A DNA stretch of 64,000 nt from Streptomyces sp. MUM 178J (GCF_022414575.1 NZ_JADWYQ010000017.1:1-64000), one strand, 5' to 3'. Counted from the stretch's first letter, positions 15,188 through 24,464 are shown. Numbers and translations: made by a program. The notes: generated from the sequence alone by a model not told the origin.

Positions 15188-16675
15188 GTGGCCGAGGAGC
15201 TCACCCCGGAGACCCCGGAGATCCCCGAGACCCCGGAAGAGGACGAGCAGCCGATCAAGCAGCGCAAGAACGGCCTGTACCCGGGCGTTTCCGACGAGCT
15301 CACCGAGAACATGAAGACGGGCTGGGCGGACACGGAGCAGCACCATCTGCAGCCCGTCCCGCAGGCGTCGTACACGGCCGCGCGGCGTGCCGCGCTGTCG
15401 GCCAGGTTCCCGGGCGAGCGCCTGGTGATCCCGGCCGGCAATCTCAAGACGCGGTCCAATGACACGGAGTACAGCTTCCGCGCCGCCACCGAATACGCGT
15501 ATCTGACCGGCGACCAGACCGAGGACGGCGTCCTGGTGCTGGAGCCGAAGGGCGCCGCGGGCGACGGGGGCCACCAGGCCACGATCTATCTGCTGCCCCG
15601 TTCCAACCGGGAGAACGGCGAGTTCTGGCTGTCCGGGCAGGGCGAGCTCTGGGTCGGCCGGCGGAAGTCGCTGGGCGAGGCCGAGCAGCTGCTGGGCATC
15701 CCCGCCGAGGACGTCCGAGAGCTGCCGGATCTGCTGCGCGGGCTGTCGGGTCCGGTGCGCGTGGTCCGCGGGCATGACGCGGGCATCGAGGCAGCGCTCA
15801 CCGACAAGGTCACCGCGGAGCGGGACGAGGAGCTGCGGGTGTACCTCTCCGAGGCGCGGGCGGTGAAGGACGAGTTCGAGATCGCCGAGCTGCAGAAGGC
15901 GTGCGACTCCACCGCGCGGGGCTTCGAGGACGTCGTGAAGGTGCTCGACAAGGCGGAGGCGACCAGCGAGCGCTATATCGAGGGCACCTTCTTCCTGCGC
16001 GCCCGCGTCGAGGGCAATGACGTGGGCTACGGCTCGATCTGCGCGGCAGGGCCGCACGCCACCACTCTGCACTGGGTGCGCAACGACGGCCCGGTGCGCT
16101 CCGGCGAGCTGCTGCTGCTGGACGCGGGCGTGGAGACGACGGAGCTGTACACGGCCGACGTCACCCGCACCCTGCCGATCAACGGCCGGTACACCGAGCT
16201 TCAGCGCACGATCTATGACGCGGTGTACGAGGCGCAGGAGGCGGGCATCGCGGCGGTGCAGCCGGGGGCCAAGTTCCGCGACTTCCATGACGCGGCGCAG
16301 CGGGTGCTCGCCGAGAGGCTGGTCGAGTGGGGCCTGCTCGAGGGGCCCGTGGAGCGGGTGCTGGAGCTGGGGCTGCAGCGCCGCTGGACGCTGCACGGCA
16401 CCGGCCACATGCTCGGCATGGACGTCCACGACTGCGCGGCGGCGCGCACCGAGGCGTATGTCGACGGGACGCTGGAGCCGGGCATGTGCCTGACCGTGGA
16501 GCCGGGCCTGTACTTCCAGGCCGACGATCTGACGGTGCCGGAGGAGTACCGCGGCATCGGCGTCCGCATCGAGGACGACATCCTGGTCACCGAGGACGGC
16601 AACCGGAATCTGTCGGCCGCGCTGCCGCGCCGGGCGGACGAGGTCGAGGCCTGGATGGCGTCGCTCACGGGCTGA
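15188..16675 (+). CDS. Xaa-Pro aminopeptidase (M24B, aminopeptidase P)
   Basis: A 495-residue enzyme that removes an N-terminal residue preceding proline. An N-terminal creatinase-like domain (about 55-230) is followed by the pita-bread catalytic domain. The two-metal ligands are visible as LLLDAGVETTELYTADVTRT (two Asp), GTGHMLGMDVHD (His), CLTVEPGLYF (Glu) and GVRIEDDILV (Glu). The start is GTG 15188, five bases after GGAGG (15178-15182). A 13-codon upstream extension lacks such a site. It is cytosolic, with an acidic Pro/Glu-rich leader. Confidence 0.93.
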   Translation: MAEELTPETPEIPETPEEDEQPIKQRKNGLYPGVSDELTENMKTGWADTEQHHLQPVPQASYTAARRAALSARFPGERLVIPAGNLKTRSNDTEYSFRAATEYAYLTGDQTEDGVLVLEPKGAAGDGGHQATIYLLPRSNRENGEFWLSGQGELWVGRRKSLGEAEQLLGIPAEDVRELPDLLRGLSGPVRVVRGHDAGIEAALTDKVTAERDEELRVYLSEARAVKDEFEIAELQKACDSTARGFEDVVKVLDKAEATSERYIEGTFFLRARVEGNDVGYGSICAAGPHATTLHWVRNDGPVRSGELLLLDAGVETTELYTADVTRTLPINGRYTELQRTIYDAVYEAQEAGIAAVQPGAKFRDFHDAAQRVLAERLVEWGLLEGPVERVLELGLQRRWTLHGTGHMLGMDVHDCAAARTEAYVDGTLEPGMCLTVEPGLYFQADDLTVPEEYRGIGVRIEDDILVTEDGNRNLSAALPRRADEVEAWMASLTG

Positions 16676-16799
16676 GCAGCGGCGCGCCGTACCGGATGCC
16701 GGTGACGGGTGGCGCGTGGCAGGCGGCCGTCCTGCCGCTCGCCGATCGCCACCTGTCGCTCCTCACCCCTCGCCCCACCCCTCATCCCCGGCTCCCCAT

Positions 16800-17357
16800 G
16801 TGGTGGACCTGGCGCGCAAGGTGGTCGGCGTCGGCAGTGTCGGCACCCGCTGCTTCGTCATCCTGATGCTGGGCCGCGATGACGACGATCCACTGCTGCT
16901 GCAGGCCAAGGAGGCCGGGGAGTCGGTGCTCGCGCCCTACGTCGGAGCCAGTGTGTACGACAACCAGGGCCGGCGGGTGGTGGCCGGGCAGCGGCTGATG
17001 CAGGCGGCCAGTGACACCTTCCTCGGCTGGCAGCGCGTCACGGGGATCGACGGCCGTGAACGCGACTTCTATGTGAGGCAGCTGCGGGACTGGAAGGGCA
17101 TCGCACAGCCGGAGACCATGGGACCCGGGACGCTGACCCGCTTCGGGCAGCCGTGCGGAGCCTCGCTGGCTCGGGCCCACGCCCGCTCGGGCGACCCGGT
17201 CGCGATCGCCGCCTACCTCGGCCGCGGCGACGCCTTCGACCGCGCCTTGGCGCAGTTCGCCCACGCCTACGCCGACCAGAACGAGCGCGACCACCGGGCC
17301 CTGGCGGATGCGGTGGCCGCGGGCCGCGTCACGGCCGGGACCGAGCCGGCCGCGTGA
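16800..17357 (+). pseudogene. Remnant of a DUF2252 gene (C-terminal part only)
   Basis: The open frame encodes the well-conserved C-terminal part of DUF2252 proteins (VVDLARKVVGVGSVGTRCF, AGQRLMQAASDTFLGWQRV, DFYVRQLRDWKG, SLARAHARSGDP). Full members have about 430-460 residues. Here only about 185 remain. Upstream of 16800 the frame is a short Pro/His-rich run with no relation to the missing N-terminal half. The remnant starts 125 bp after the aminopeptidase gene, so a deletion probably fused its 3' end to that spot. It could still be translated from an upstream start, but function is unlikely. Confidence 0.75.
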
Positions 17358-17385
17358 CCTTGCGGGTGTGCCTGGAGTACGAGCG

Positions 17386-17847
17386 CTACCCGGCCATCAG
17401 AGGCGCGTCCTCCCGCCATTTGAGGATCTTGTCAAAGCTGACGACCGCACCCCGTTCCGGGCCGTTGTGGAAGTGCACGTGATCGGCGAGTTGCTCGATC
17501 AGGCACAGCCCGCGCCCGCTCTCGGCGCCCTGAGTGGCCAGGGGCGTGGTGTAGCCGCAGGGGCCTCCGGGTCTGACCGGGAATCCGGGACCGGAGTCTG
17601 AGACCTCGATACGGCACATCTCGCCGTCCAGATAGGCGGTCACCCGGTACGCCCCCGAGGCCCCGCCGGGCTCCTGGCCGCCGCCGTGTTCCACGGCATT
17701 CGCGCACGCTTCACTGAGCGCAACGGACAAATCGTAAGAAATATCTGGATCGACACCTGCGGTCTCCATGGTGCCGAGCAGCAGACGCCGGGCGAGCGGA
17801 ACGCTCGCGGCTTCGCGCCGCAAATGCAGAGACCACCAGATGCTCAT
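17386..17847 (-). CDS. RsbW-like anti-sigma factor kinase
   Basis: A 153-residue HATPase_c protein with the N box in LSEACANAVEHG, the G1 box in IEVSDSGPGFP and the G2 box in ESGRGLCLIEQLAD. It is the usual length for the small serine kinases that bind sigma factors or STAS proteins in partner switching. GGAGG lies seven bases before the ATG at 17847. It converges with the DUF2252 remnant. No STAS or sigma gene is adjacent. Confidence 0.9.
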   Translation of the reverse strand: MSIWWSLHLRREAASVPLARRLLLGTMETAGVDPDISYDLSVALSEACANAVEHGGGQEPGGASGAYRVTAYLDGEMCRIEVSDSGPGFPVRPGGPCGYTTPLATQGAESGRGLCLIEQLADHVHFHNGPERGAVVSFDKILKWREDAPLMAG

Positions 17848-18037
17848 GCTCCAGCCTCCTGGCTGCGGCTCGACATACCGTTACTTATTGCCCCCAAAGC
17901 ACTTCCTGTAAGCCCAGAGTTGACGCGATAGCGCTCGTTCGGCGGATGCGACTTCTCCGTACAGCGGTGTACAGCAAAGGGGACCTTCCGGACCTGCCGT
18001 ACGGGCCGCCTTCTCTCAGTGCGATGATGGCCCGGCC

Positions 18038-18886
18038 ATGTCGTCCACGTCCGTCGTACGCGCCGGAGCCGGTTTGCGGCTTCTGAGGGCCGCGGTGTTC
18101 ACCGCGGTCTGTGTTGCGCTGTCCGCGACGGGACATGCGCTGGCAGCCTGCGCGGCCGTCCCCTGGTGGACGCTCCCCGTCGGCTTTCTCTTCCTGTTCG
18201 TGCTGGTCGCACCGTTCGCGGGGCGGGAGCGCTCGCTGCCGTCGATCGCCGCGGGGCTGAGCGCGGGACAACTCGCCCTGCACGCCCTGTTCGGGGCGGG
18301 GCAGCACCAGCAGCTGCGACTGGCGCCCGGCGCCGACGACGCGCTGATCAGGATGGCCGCCAAGCTGATGTGCGGCGCGGGCGCTTCGTCGATGTCCGCG
18401 GCGGACGCCCGCCGCATCATCACCACGGCGGGACTCGATCCGGCGACGGCGACCGCCGCCGCATCCTCGGCCGGCACGGCGCAAGCGGCGCATCCGACGC
18501 ACACCCTGCCCGGAGGTGCACTCCCCTCGGTCGCCGAGGCCGCCGCCTCCCCCGAGCTGATGCCCTCGCTGCCCATGCTGCTCGGGCATCTGCTCGCGGC
18601 GCTGGCCACCGGCTGGCTGCTGCGCCGCGGCGACCTGGCGCTCTGCACGCTGGCCCGGCTGTCGGCCGGCCCCGCGCAGTCGATGGCCCAGGAGGCCCGG
18701 CTGCGTTCGCTGCGCGCCGCGCTCACCCTCGTACAGGCGCTGCGCACAGGGCTGAGGGGTGCGCCCGCGGCCCGGCCCTGCCGCCCCCGGCCGGCGGACG
18801 AGCCACCCGTCCCGGCGTCGGACGAGGCACTCCAGCACACGGTGATCAGGCGCGGGCCTCCGGCAGAGCTCGCACTCGCAGCCTGA
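18038..18886 (+). CDS. Integral membrane protein, unknown function
   Basis: A 282-residue protein with an N-terminal set of about three membrane helices (residues 15-38, 44-62, 69-90). A soluble segment rich in Ala, Met and Ser (about 100-170, including MSAADARRIITTAGLDPATA) follows. One further helix (about 180-202) and a Pro/Arg-rich cytoplasmic tail complete it. It is the gene just upstream of the copper cluster, 110 bp away on the same strand. I recall a membrane protein at this position in other streptomycetes, but no function. Confidence 0.75.
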   Translation: MSSTSVVRAGAGLRLLRAAVFTAVCVALSATGHALAACAAVPWWTLPVGFLFLFVLVAPFAGRERSLPSIAAGLSAGQLALHALFGAGQHQQLRLAPGADDALIRMAAKLMCGAGASSMSAADARRIITTAGLDPATATAAASSAGTAQAAHPTHTLPGGALPSVAEAAASPELMPSLPMLLGHLLAALATGWLLRRGDLALCTLARLSAGPAQSMAQEARLRSLRAALTLVQALRTGLRGAPAARPCRPRPADEPPVPASDEALQHTVIRRGPPAELALAA

Positions 18887-18995
18887 CGCAGCCCACCCTC
18901 CGGGAGCACCGGGAGTGGAGTCGCCGTGCCGGCCCTGCCCTCGTGCGCCCGGCACCTCTCGCACACCTCTCCCTCACTCTGGAGTGATCTCCGCC

Positions 18996-19790
18996 ATGAG
19001 CACCGCCCCCATCCCGCGCCGTACCGCGGCCACCCTGTCCCGTCTCGCCGTCGCCACCGGCGTCGCCGCCTCGTCCGTGCTGCTGCTCTCGGGCACGGCC
19101 TTCGCGCACGTCACCGTCCAGCCGCAGGGCGAGGCGGCCAAGGGCGGCTACGCGACGGTCAACTTCAAGGTCCCCAACGAGCGGGACAACGCCTCCACCG
19201 TCAAGCTCGAGGTGAGCTTCCCCGCCGACCACCCGCTGGCCTCCGCGATGCCGCAGCCGGTGCCGGGCTGGAAGGCTGAGGTGACCAAGTCCAAGCTGGA
19301 CAAGCCGCTCGAAGTGCACGGCAAGCAGATCACCGAGGCGGTCACCAAGATCACCTGGACGGCGACCGACTCCAAGATCGCTCCCGGTGAGTTCCAGCAG
19401 TTCCCGGTCTCGATGGGGAGACTGCCCGAGAACGCCGAGCAGCTGGTGTTCAAGGCCCTCCAGACGTACGACAACAAGGAGATCGTGCGCTGGATCGAGG
19501 AACCGGCCGAGGGCGGCGAGCAGCCCGATTCCCCCGCACCGGTCCTGAAGCTGTCCGCGGCGGCCGACGACCACCACGGCGGCGGCAGCAGCGGCTCGTC
19601 GGGCGACGCCGCGAAGGGCGGGGCGAACCACGGGGAAGCGAAGGGCGAAGACGCGGGGGACGGGGAGACGAAGTCCTCGGCCGCCGCCGACGCCGGCGAC
19701 ACCACCGCCCGCGCCCTCGGCATCGCCGGCATCCTCGTCGGGGCCGCCGGTCTGGCCTTCGGCGTGCTGACCCGCCGCCGCGCCTCCTGA
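18996..19790 (+). CDS. DUF1775/YcnI-like copper-binding exported protein
   Basis: A 264-residue protein with a Sec signal peptide (to about residue 37, ending LLSGTAFA). Mature YcnI-type proteins begin AHVTVQP, and their N-terminal histidine binds copper. The YcnI domain spans about 38-180. A Gly/Ser/Asp/Glu linker and a C-terminal membrane helix with an RRR stop-transfer end (about 235-260) anchor it outside the membrane. It is the first gene of the copper operon, 32 bp before SCO1. The ATG at 18996 is chosen because it gives a normal signal peptide. Confidence 0.92.
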   Translation: MSTAPIPRRTAATLSRLAVATGVAASSVLLLSGTAFAHVTVQPQGEAAKGGYATVNFKVPNERDNASTVKLEVSFPADHPLASAMPQPVPGWKAEVTKSKLDKPLEVHGKQITEAVTKITWTATDSKIAPGEFQQFPVSMGRLPENAEQLVFKALQTYDNKEIVRWIEEPAEGGEQPDSPAPVLKLSAAADDHHGGGSSGSSGDAAKGGANHGEAKGEDAGDGETKSSAAADAGDTTARALGIAGILVGAAGLAFGVLTRRRAS

Positions 19791-19822
19791 CACACCGAAC
19801 CCGACATCTGGGATATTTCTCA

Positions 19823-20485
19823 ATGCGCACGAAGACTGTGCTGGCTGCCGCGCTCGTCGCGGCCGCCGGGCTCACCCTCTCCGCCTGCGGAACCGACGGC
19901 AAGAACGATTCCGCGGACCGCACCGTCGCCGAGGTCTCCGCCCAGCCGAAGACCAAGGCGGCCACGGTGCTCGACCAGCCGTTCACCAAGCCCGACCTGG
20001 TCCTCACGGACACCAAGGACGAGCAGTACGACCTGCGCGAGCGGACCAAGGGCAAGCCGACGCTGATCTACTTCGGCTATACGCACTGCCCCGACGTCTG
20101 CCCGCTGACGATGAGCAACATCGCCATCGCCATGAAGCAGCTCCCCCAGGCCGACCGCGACAAGCTCCAGGTCGTGTTCGTCACCACCGACCCCGAGCGG
20201 GACACCCCCGCCGAGCTCGCCAAATGGCTCCCGAGCGCCGGCGATCCGTCCTTCACCGGGCTCACCGGCGACTTCTCGACCATCCAGGCCGCGGCCCGCT
20301 CGATCGGCATCGGCATCGACCCGCCGAAGAAGAACAAGGACGGCACGGTCGAGTCCATGCACGGCGCCCAGGTCATCGCCTTCTCGCCGAAGACCGACCG
20401 GGGCTATGTGCTGTACGGCGAGGACACCACCGCCGACGAGTACGCCGAGGACCTGCCCAAGCTGATCCAGGGGGAGAAGCCGTGA
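19823..20485 (+). CDS. SCO1/SenC family copper chaperone lipoprotein
   Basis: A 220-residue lipoprotein with the lipobox LSAC at residues 18-21. The thioredoxin-like domain carries the copper-binding CxxxC motif (HCPDVCPLT) and the distal histidine in ESMHGAQ. SCO proteins load the CuA centre of cytochrome c oxidase. It lies 32 bp after the DUF1775 gene, and its stop overlaps the PCuAC start by four bases (GTGA), so the three are co-translated. Confidence 0.94.
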   Translation: MRTKTVLAAALVAAAGLTLSACGTDGKNDSADRTVAEVSAQPKTKAATVLDQPFTKPDLVLTDTKDEQYDLRERTKGKPTLIYFGYTHCPDVCPLTMSNIAIAMKQLPQADRDKLQVVFVTTDPERDTPAELAKWLPSAGDPSFTGLTGDFSTIQAAARSIGIGIDPPKKNKDGTVESMHGAQVIAFSPKTDRGYVLYGEDTTADEYAEDLPKLIQGEKP

Positions 20486-21036
20486 GCCGCCGCCTCACCC
20501 GCACCGCGGGTCCGTCCCGCACAACCAGCACCCACGCAATCAGCACCCGTGCGGCAAGCACCGCCCACCGCTCTCGTACGTCCCGCGCGGCGGCACTCGC
20601 CGCGGCCGCGTCCCTGGCCGCTGCGGCGGTCCTGACCGGCTGCTCGTCGAGCGCGTCCGGGCCCGAGTTGAAGGTGAGCGGCGCGTTCATGCCGGAGCCC
20701 GTCAGCGATATGGCGGCCGGGTTCCTCACCGTGGAGAACACGGGGGACGCCGCGGACAAGCTGACCGCGGTCACCAGTGACCTCTCCGACGACGTCACCA
20801 TCCACGAGACCGTGGACCAGAAGATGCGGGAGGTGAAGTCCTTCGACATCCCGGCCGACGGCCATCTGGACCTCGAACGCGGCGGCAGCCACATCATGTT
20901 CATGAAGCTCAAGAAGCAGCCCCGGCAGGGCGAGAAGGTCGCCGTGGAGCTGCACTTCGAGAAGTCCGACCCGATCAAGGTCGCGCTTCCCGTTGAGGCG
21001 CCCAACCACAACCCGCAGCACGCGAAGAAGCACTGA
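20482..21036 (+). CDS. PCuAC-type copper chaperone lipoprotein
   Basis: A 184-residue protein that starts at GTG 20482, overlapping the SCO1 stop. The start gives a long Thr/Arg-rich N-region (about 35 residues) before a hydrophobic segment and the lipobox LTGC. The cupredoxin-like PCuAC domain has the expected Cu(I) ligands, with MPEPVSDMAAG early, IHETVDQKMREV, and HIMFM later. It ends in a His-rich tail (NHNPQHAKKH) that may add copper affinity. Family members pass copper to SCO or directly to the oxidase. Confidence 0.92.
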   Translation: MSRRLTRTAGPSRTTSTHAISTRAASTAHRSRTSRAAALAAAASLAAAAVLTGCSSSASGPELKVSGAFMPEPVSDMAAGFLTVENTGDAADKLTAVTSDLSDDVTIHETVDQKMREVKSFDIPADGHLDLERGGSHIMFMKLKKQPRQGEKVAVELHFEKSDPIKVALPVEAPNHNPQHAKKH

Positions 21037-21051
21037 GGGACCGGTCACTCC

Positions 21052-23082
21052 ATGAAAGCCATCCCCGCCCCGGACTTCGGGATCGCCAGAGCCGCCTGCC
21101 GGCGGCCGGTCGCCGTGCTGATGCTGGCCGGCACGCTGCTGGCCGCGCTCTGCGCCGTACTGGCCGGTGCGAACCCGGCCGCGGCACACGCCGCTCTGAC
21201 GGCGAGCGACCCGAAGGACGGGGCGGTGGTGGCCACCGCCCCCAAGCAGGTCACCCTCACCTTCTCCGAACAGATCGCGGTGGGCGAGAACGCCATCCGC
21301 GTCCTCGAACCCAGCGGCAAGCGCGCCGACACCGGCGAGATCCGCGAGATCGGGGAGAACGGGGCGATCGTCTACGGCGTCGGGCTGCACTCCGGACTGC
21401 CCGACGGCACCTACACCGTGGCCTGGCAGGCCGTCTCCGCGGACAGCCATCCGGTGTCGGGAGCGTTCACCTTCTCCATCGGAGCACCCTCCGAGACCAC
21501 GGTCGCGTTCCCCGAACAGACCGCGGGCGGCGGAGTCGTCGGGGTGCTGTACGACATTGCCCGCTATGCATCCTATGCCGGTTTCATTCTGCTTGTGGGC
21601 GGCGCGGCATTCATTCTCGTCTGCTGGCCGCGCGGCGTCCGTGTGCCTCCGCTGCAACGCCTCGTCGTACACGGCTGGGTGACGCTCACCGCGGGCACCC
21701 TCGCCATGCTGCTGCTCCGCAGCCCCTACACCACCACCGGTTCGCTCGGGGACGCCTTCGATCTCACCGGCCTCGGGCTGGTCCTGGAGACGAAGACCGG
21801 GGCGGCCCTGGTCTCGCGGCTGCTGCTGCTGGGCGCGGCCGCGCTCTTCGTCGCCGTACTGTTCGGCACGTACGCGCGCGGCGACGGCACCGACACCGGT
21901 GCTGGTACCGGTACCGACACCAGCACCAGCACCAGCACCAGCACCAGCACCGCGGACGCCGAGCGGAGCGAGGAGGGCAGGACCGGACGGAAGGACCTCG
22001 CCTTCGGCCTCGCCGTCGGCGGAACGGTCGTCGCCGCGGGCATCGCCGCCACCTGGGCTCTGTCAGAGCACGCCTCCACCGGCATCCAGCCGGGCATCGC
22101 CATGCCCGTCGACGTGCTGCACCTGCTGGCCGTCGCCGCCTGGCTCGGCGGACTCGCGGCACTGCTCACCGCGCTGTACCGCGGTCCGGCGATCGAGCGG
22201 ACGGCGGTGCGGAAGTTCTCGTCGGTCGCGTTCGGCAGCGTCGTCGTCCTGGCCGTGACCGGGCTCTACCAGTCCTGGCGTCAGGTCGGCTCCTGGTCGG
22301 CCCTGACCGGGACCGCATACGGGCAACTGCTCGTACTGAAGGTGGGGCTGGTCGTCGTCCTGCTCGGCGTCGCCTGGATCTCACGGCGCTGGACGGCGCA
22401 GCTCGCCGAGGTGCCGGCGGACGACACCCCCGCCCCCGGCAAGGCGGCGAAGTCCGACAGCAGGAAGCCGTCCAGGAAGAAGGCCGCCGCCAAGCCGGCG
22501 GGCGGCGACTTTGAGCGGGCCGACCAACTGGCGCGGCAGCGGGCGGCGGTGGCCACGGCCCAGCGGAAGAAGGAGCGGGACGCCGACCCGCAGCGCTTCG
22601 GGCTGCGCCGCTCCGTGCTGGCCGAGACCGGTGTCGCCGTCGTGCTGCTGGCCGTGACGACGGTGCTGACCTCCACGGAGCCCGGCCGCACGGAGGAGGA
22701 GGCGGGGGCCGGTCGGTCGGCGGCCGCTGCTCCGGCGGGCGGCCCTGCCGAGCTGAAGCTGCCGTTCGACACCGGCGGTGAGAACGGCAAGGGCACACTG
22801 CTGCTCACCCTCGACCCGGCCCGCTCCGGCGCCAACGAGCTGCACATATGGGCCAGCGCACCGGACGGGAAGCCGCTCGACGCCCCCGAGGTGAAGGCGT
22901 CCTTCACCCTCGAGGACAAGCAGATCGGCCCGCTGCCGGTCACCCCCGACCGGATCTCGGCGGGTCACTGGAGTGCGGCCGGAGTGCAGGTCCCGATGCC
23001 CGGCGACTGGCAGCTCAAGGTGACCGTGCGCACCTCCGACTTCGACCAGACGACGGTCAAGAAGAACGTGAAGATCGGCTGA
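21052..23082 (+). CDS. CopC-CopD fusion, copper import/resistance protein
   Basis: A 676-residue protein with three parts. After a signal sequence comes a CopC domain (AAHAALTASDPKDG with the N-terminal His ligand, and DSHPVSGAFTFS with further ligands, about 40-145). A CopD membrane domain of about eight helices (about 165-445) follows, and then a lysine-rich cytoplasmic stretch and a terminal helix leading to an extracellular YcnJ-like C-terminal domain (about 560-676). A Thr/Ser repeat encoded by (ACCAGC)n interrupts the membrane part. The family moves copper across the membrane. It sits 15 bp after the PCuAC gene. Confidence 0.9.
   Translation: MKAIPAPDFGIARAACRRPVAVLMLAGTLLAALCAVLAGANPAAAHAALTASDPKDGAVVATAPKQVTLTFSEQIAVGENAIRVLEPSGKRADTGEIREIGENGAIVYGVGLHSGLPDGTYTVAWQAVSADSHPVSGAFTFSIGAPSETTVAFPEQTAGGGVVGVLYDIARYASYAGFILLVGGAAFILVCWPRGVRVPPLQRLVVHGWVTLTAGTLAMLLLRSPYTTTGSLGDAFDLTGLGLVLETKTGAALVSRLLLLGAAALFVAVLFGTYARGDGTDTGAGTGTDTSTSTSTSTSTADAERSEEGRTGRKDLAFGLAVGGTVVAAGIAATWALSEHASTGIQPGIAMPVDVLHLLAVAAWLGGLAALLTALYRGPAIERTAVRKFSSVAFGSVVVLAVTGLYQSWRQVGSWSALTGTAYGQLLVLKVGLVVVLLGVAWISRRWTAQLAEVPADDTPAPGKAAKSDSRKPSRKKAAAKPAGGDFERADQLARQRAAVATAQRKKERDADPQRFGLRRSVLAETGVAVVLLAVTTVLTSTEPGRTEEEAGAGRSAAAAPAGGPAELKLPFDTGGENGKGTLLLTLDPARSGANELHIWASAPDGKPLDAPEVKASFTLEDKQIGPLPVTPDRISAGHWSAAGVQVPMPGDWQLKVTVRTSDFDQTTVKKNVKIG
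21919..21951. repeat. (ACCAGC)n microsatellite in the CopCD gene
   Basis: Five and a half copies of ACCAGC encode alternating Thr-Ser in a loop between membrane helices. The six-base period preserves the frame. Confidence 0.85.
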
Positions 23083-23085
23083 CGT

Positions 23086-24396
23086 ATGACAACGCAGAAA
23101 GAGACCCGGAACGACGGCAACGACCGGAACGACCGGAACGAGACGGCGGAGAACGGGCAGGGCCGCATCTCGCGGCGCCGGCTGCTCGGCACCGCCGGGG
23201 CCGCGGGCGCGACCGGGCTCGCCATGGGCGCCGCCGGCGGCGCCGCGGTCCACGCCGCGACGGCCTCTCCGGCCACGGCGCTGAACACGCTCGGCTCGAC
23301 CGGCGTCCCCTTCCACGGCGAGCGCCAGCCGGGCATCACCACACCGCTCCAGGCCCGCGGCCATCTGATCGCCTTCGATCTCGCCCCGGGCGCCGGCCGC
23401 AAGGAAGCGGCCGCGCTGCTGCGACGCTGGTCGCGGCTGGCGGCCGAGCTGATGGCGGGCCGGCCCGCCGTGGACGGCGACACGGGCGTCGCCCTGGACG
23501 CCGGCCCGTCCTCGCTGACGGTCACCTTCGGCTTGGGCCGCACGTTCTTCGACCGTACGGACCTGACCGCCCGCCGCCCCGCGGCGCTCGACCCGCTGCC
23601 CGCGTTCTCCTCCGACCAACTCGACCCCAAGCGCTCCGACGGGGATCTGTGGGTGCAGATCGGGGCCGACGACGGGCTGGTCGCCTTCCATGCGCTGCGC
23701 GCCGTCCAGCGGGCGGCGGGCGACGCGGCGCGGGTGCGCTGGCAGATGAACGGCTTCAACCGCTCTCCCGGCGCCACCCGCTCCCCGATGACCTCCCGCA
23801 ATCTGATGGGCCAGGTCGACGGAACCAACAATCCGAAGCCCTCGGACCCCGACTTCGACCGGCGGATCTTCGTCCCCGCGGAGGGCGAAGCCGCCCAGGG
23901 GGATACGGCGTGGATGGCGGGCGGCTCGTACGCAGTCGTGCGCCGGATCCGGATGCTGCTGGACGGCTGGGAGAAGCTCCCGCTCCACGACCAGGAGAAG
24001 GTGATCGGCCGCCGCAAGTCCGACGGTGCACCGCTGACGGGCGGCTCGGAGACCACGCCGCTCGCCCTCGACAAGACCGGCCCGGACGGCAAGCTCGTCA
24101 TCCCGGACAATGCGCACGCCCGCATCTCGGCTCCGGAGGCGAACGGCGGCGCGGCGATGCTGCGGCGGCCCTTCTCCTTCCACGACGGAATCGGCCCGGA
24201 CGGCGTCGTGGACGCCGGGCTGCTGTTCGTCTGCTGGCAGGCGGACCCGCTGCGGGGCTTTGTGCCGGTGCAGCGCAAGCTCGACCGCGGCGACGCGCTG
24301 TCGGCGTTCATCCGGCACGAGGCGAGCGGGCTGTTCGCCGTGCCCGGCGGTGCGCGGGAGGGCGAGTACGTCGGACAGCGGCTGCTGGAGTCGTGA
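23086..24396 (+). CDS. Dyp-type peroxidase / deferrochelatase-like, Tat-exported
   Basis: A 436-residue haem protein of the EfeB/DyP class. A twin-arginine signal (SRRRLLGTAGAAG, about residues 24-50) sends the folded, haem-loaded enzyme out. The DyP signature is seen in MGQVDGTNN (GxxDG), the haem-ligand region NAHARISAPEANGG and LRRPFSFHDG. Family members oxidise dyes or phenolics or release iron from haem. Here it closes the copper operon, three bases after CopCD, and DyP-type enzymes with SCO partners have been linked to copper-dependent development in Streptomyces. The stop codon is embedded in a 24-bp tandem repeat. Confidence 0.92.
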   Translation: MTTQKETRNDGNDRNDRNETAENGQGRISRRRLLGTAGAAGATGLAMGAAGGAAVHAATASPATALNTLGSTGVPFHGERQPGITTPLQARGHLIAFDLAPGAGRKEAAALLRRWSRLAAELMAGRPAVDGDTGVALDAGPSSLTVTFGLGRTFFDRTDLTARRPAALDPLPAFSSDQLDPKRSDGDLWVQIGADDGLVAFHALRAVQRAAGDAARVRWQMNGFNRSPGATRSPMTSRNLMGQVDGTNNPKPSDPDFDRRIFVPAEGEAAQGDTAWMAGGSYAVVRRIRMLLDGWEKLPLHDQEKVIGRRKSDGAPLTGGSETTPLALDKTGPDGKLVIPDNAHARISAPEANGGAAMLRRPFSFHDGIGPDGVVDAGLLFVCWQADPLRGFVPVQRKLDRGDALSAFIRHEASGLFAVPGGAREGEYVGQRLLES

Positions 24397-24464
24397 ACCT
24401 CGTCTGCGACCTGCCGGTGAAACCCGTCCGCGACCTGCGAGTGAACCCCGTCCGCGACCTGCGG
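24393..24464. repeat. 24-bp tandem repeat covering a stop codon, three copies
   Basis: Units start at 24393, 24417 and 24441, all of the form GTGAANCYCGTCYGCGACCT plus four bases. The first unit contains the TGA stop (24394-24396) of the peroxidase gene. The period is exactly 24. Confidence 0.85.

Noticed and set aside
22381..24318. 645-codon minus-strand frame opposite CopCD and the peroxidase
   Set aside because: Both genes beneath it are certain, and the antisense product is Arg/Gly/His-rich without motifs.
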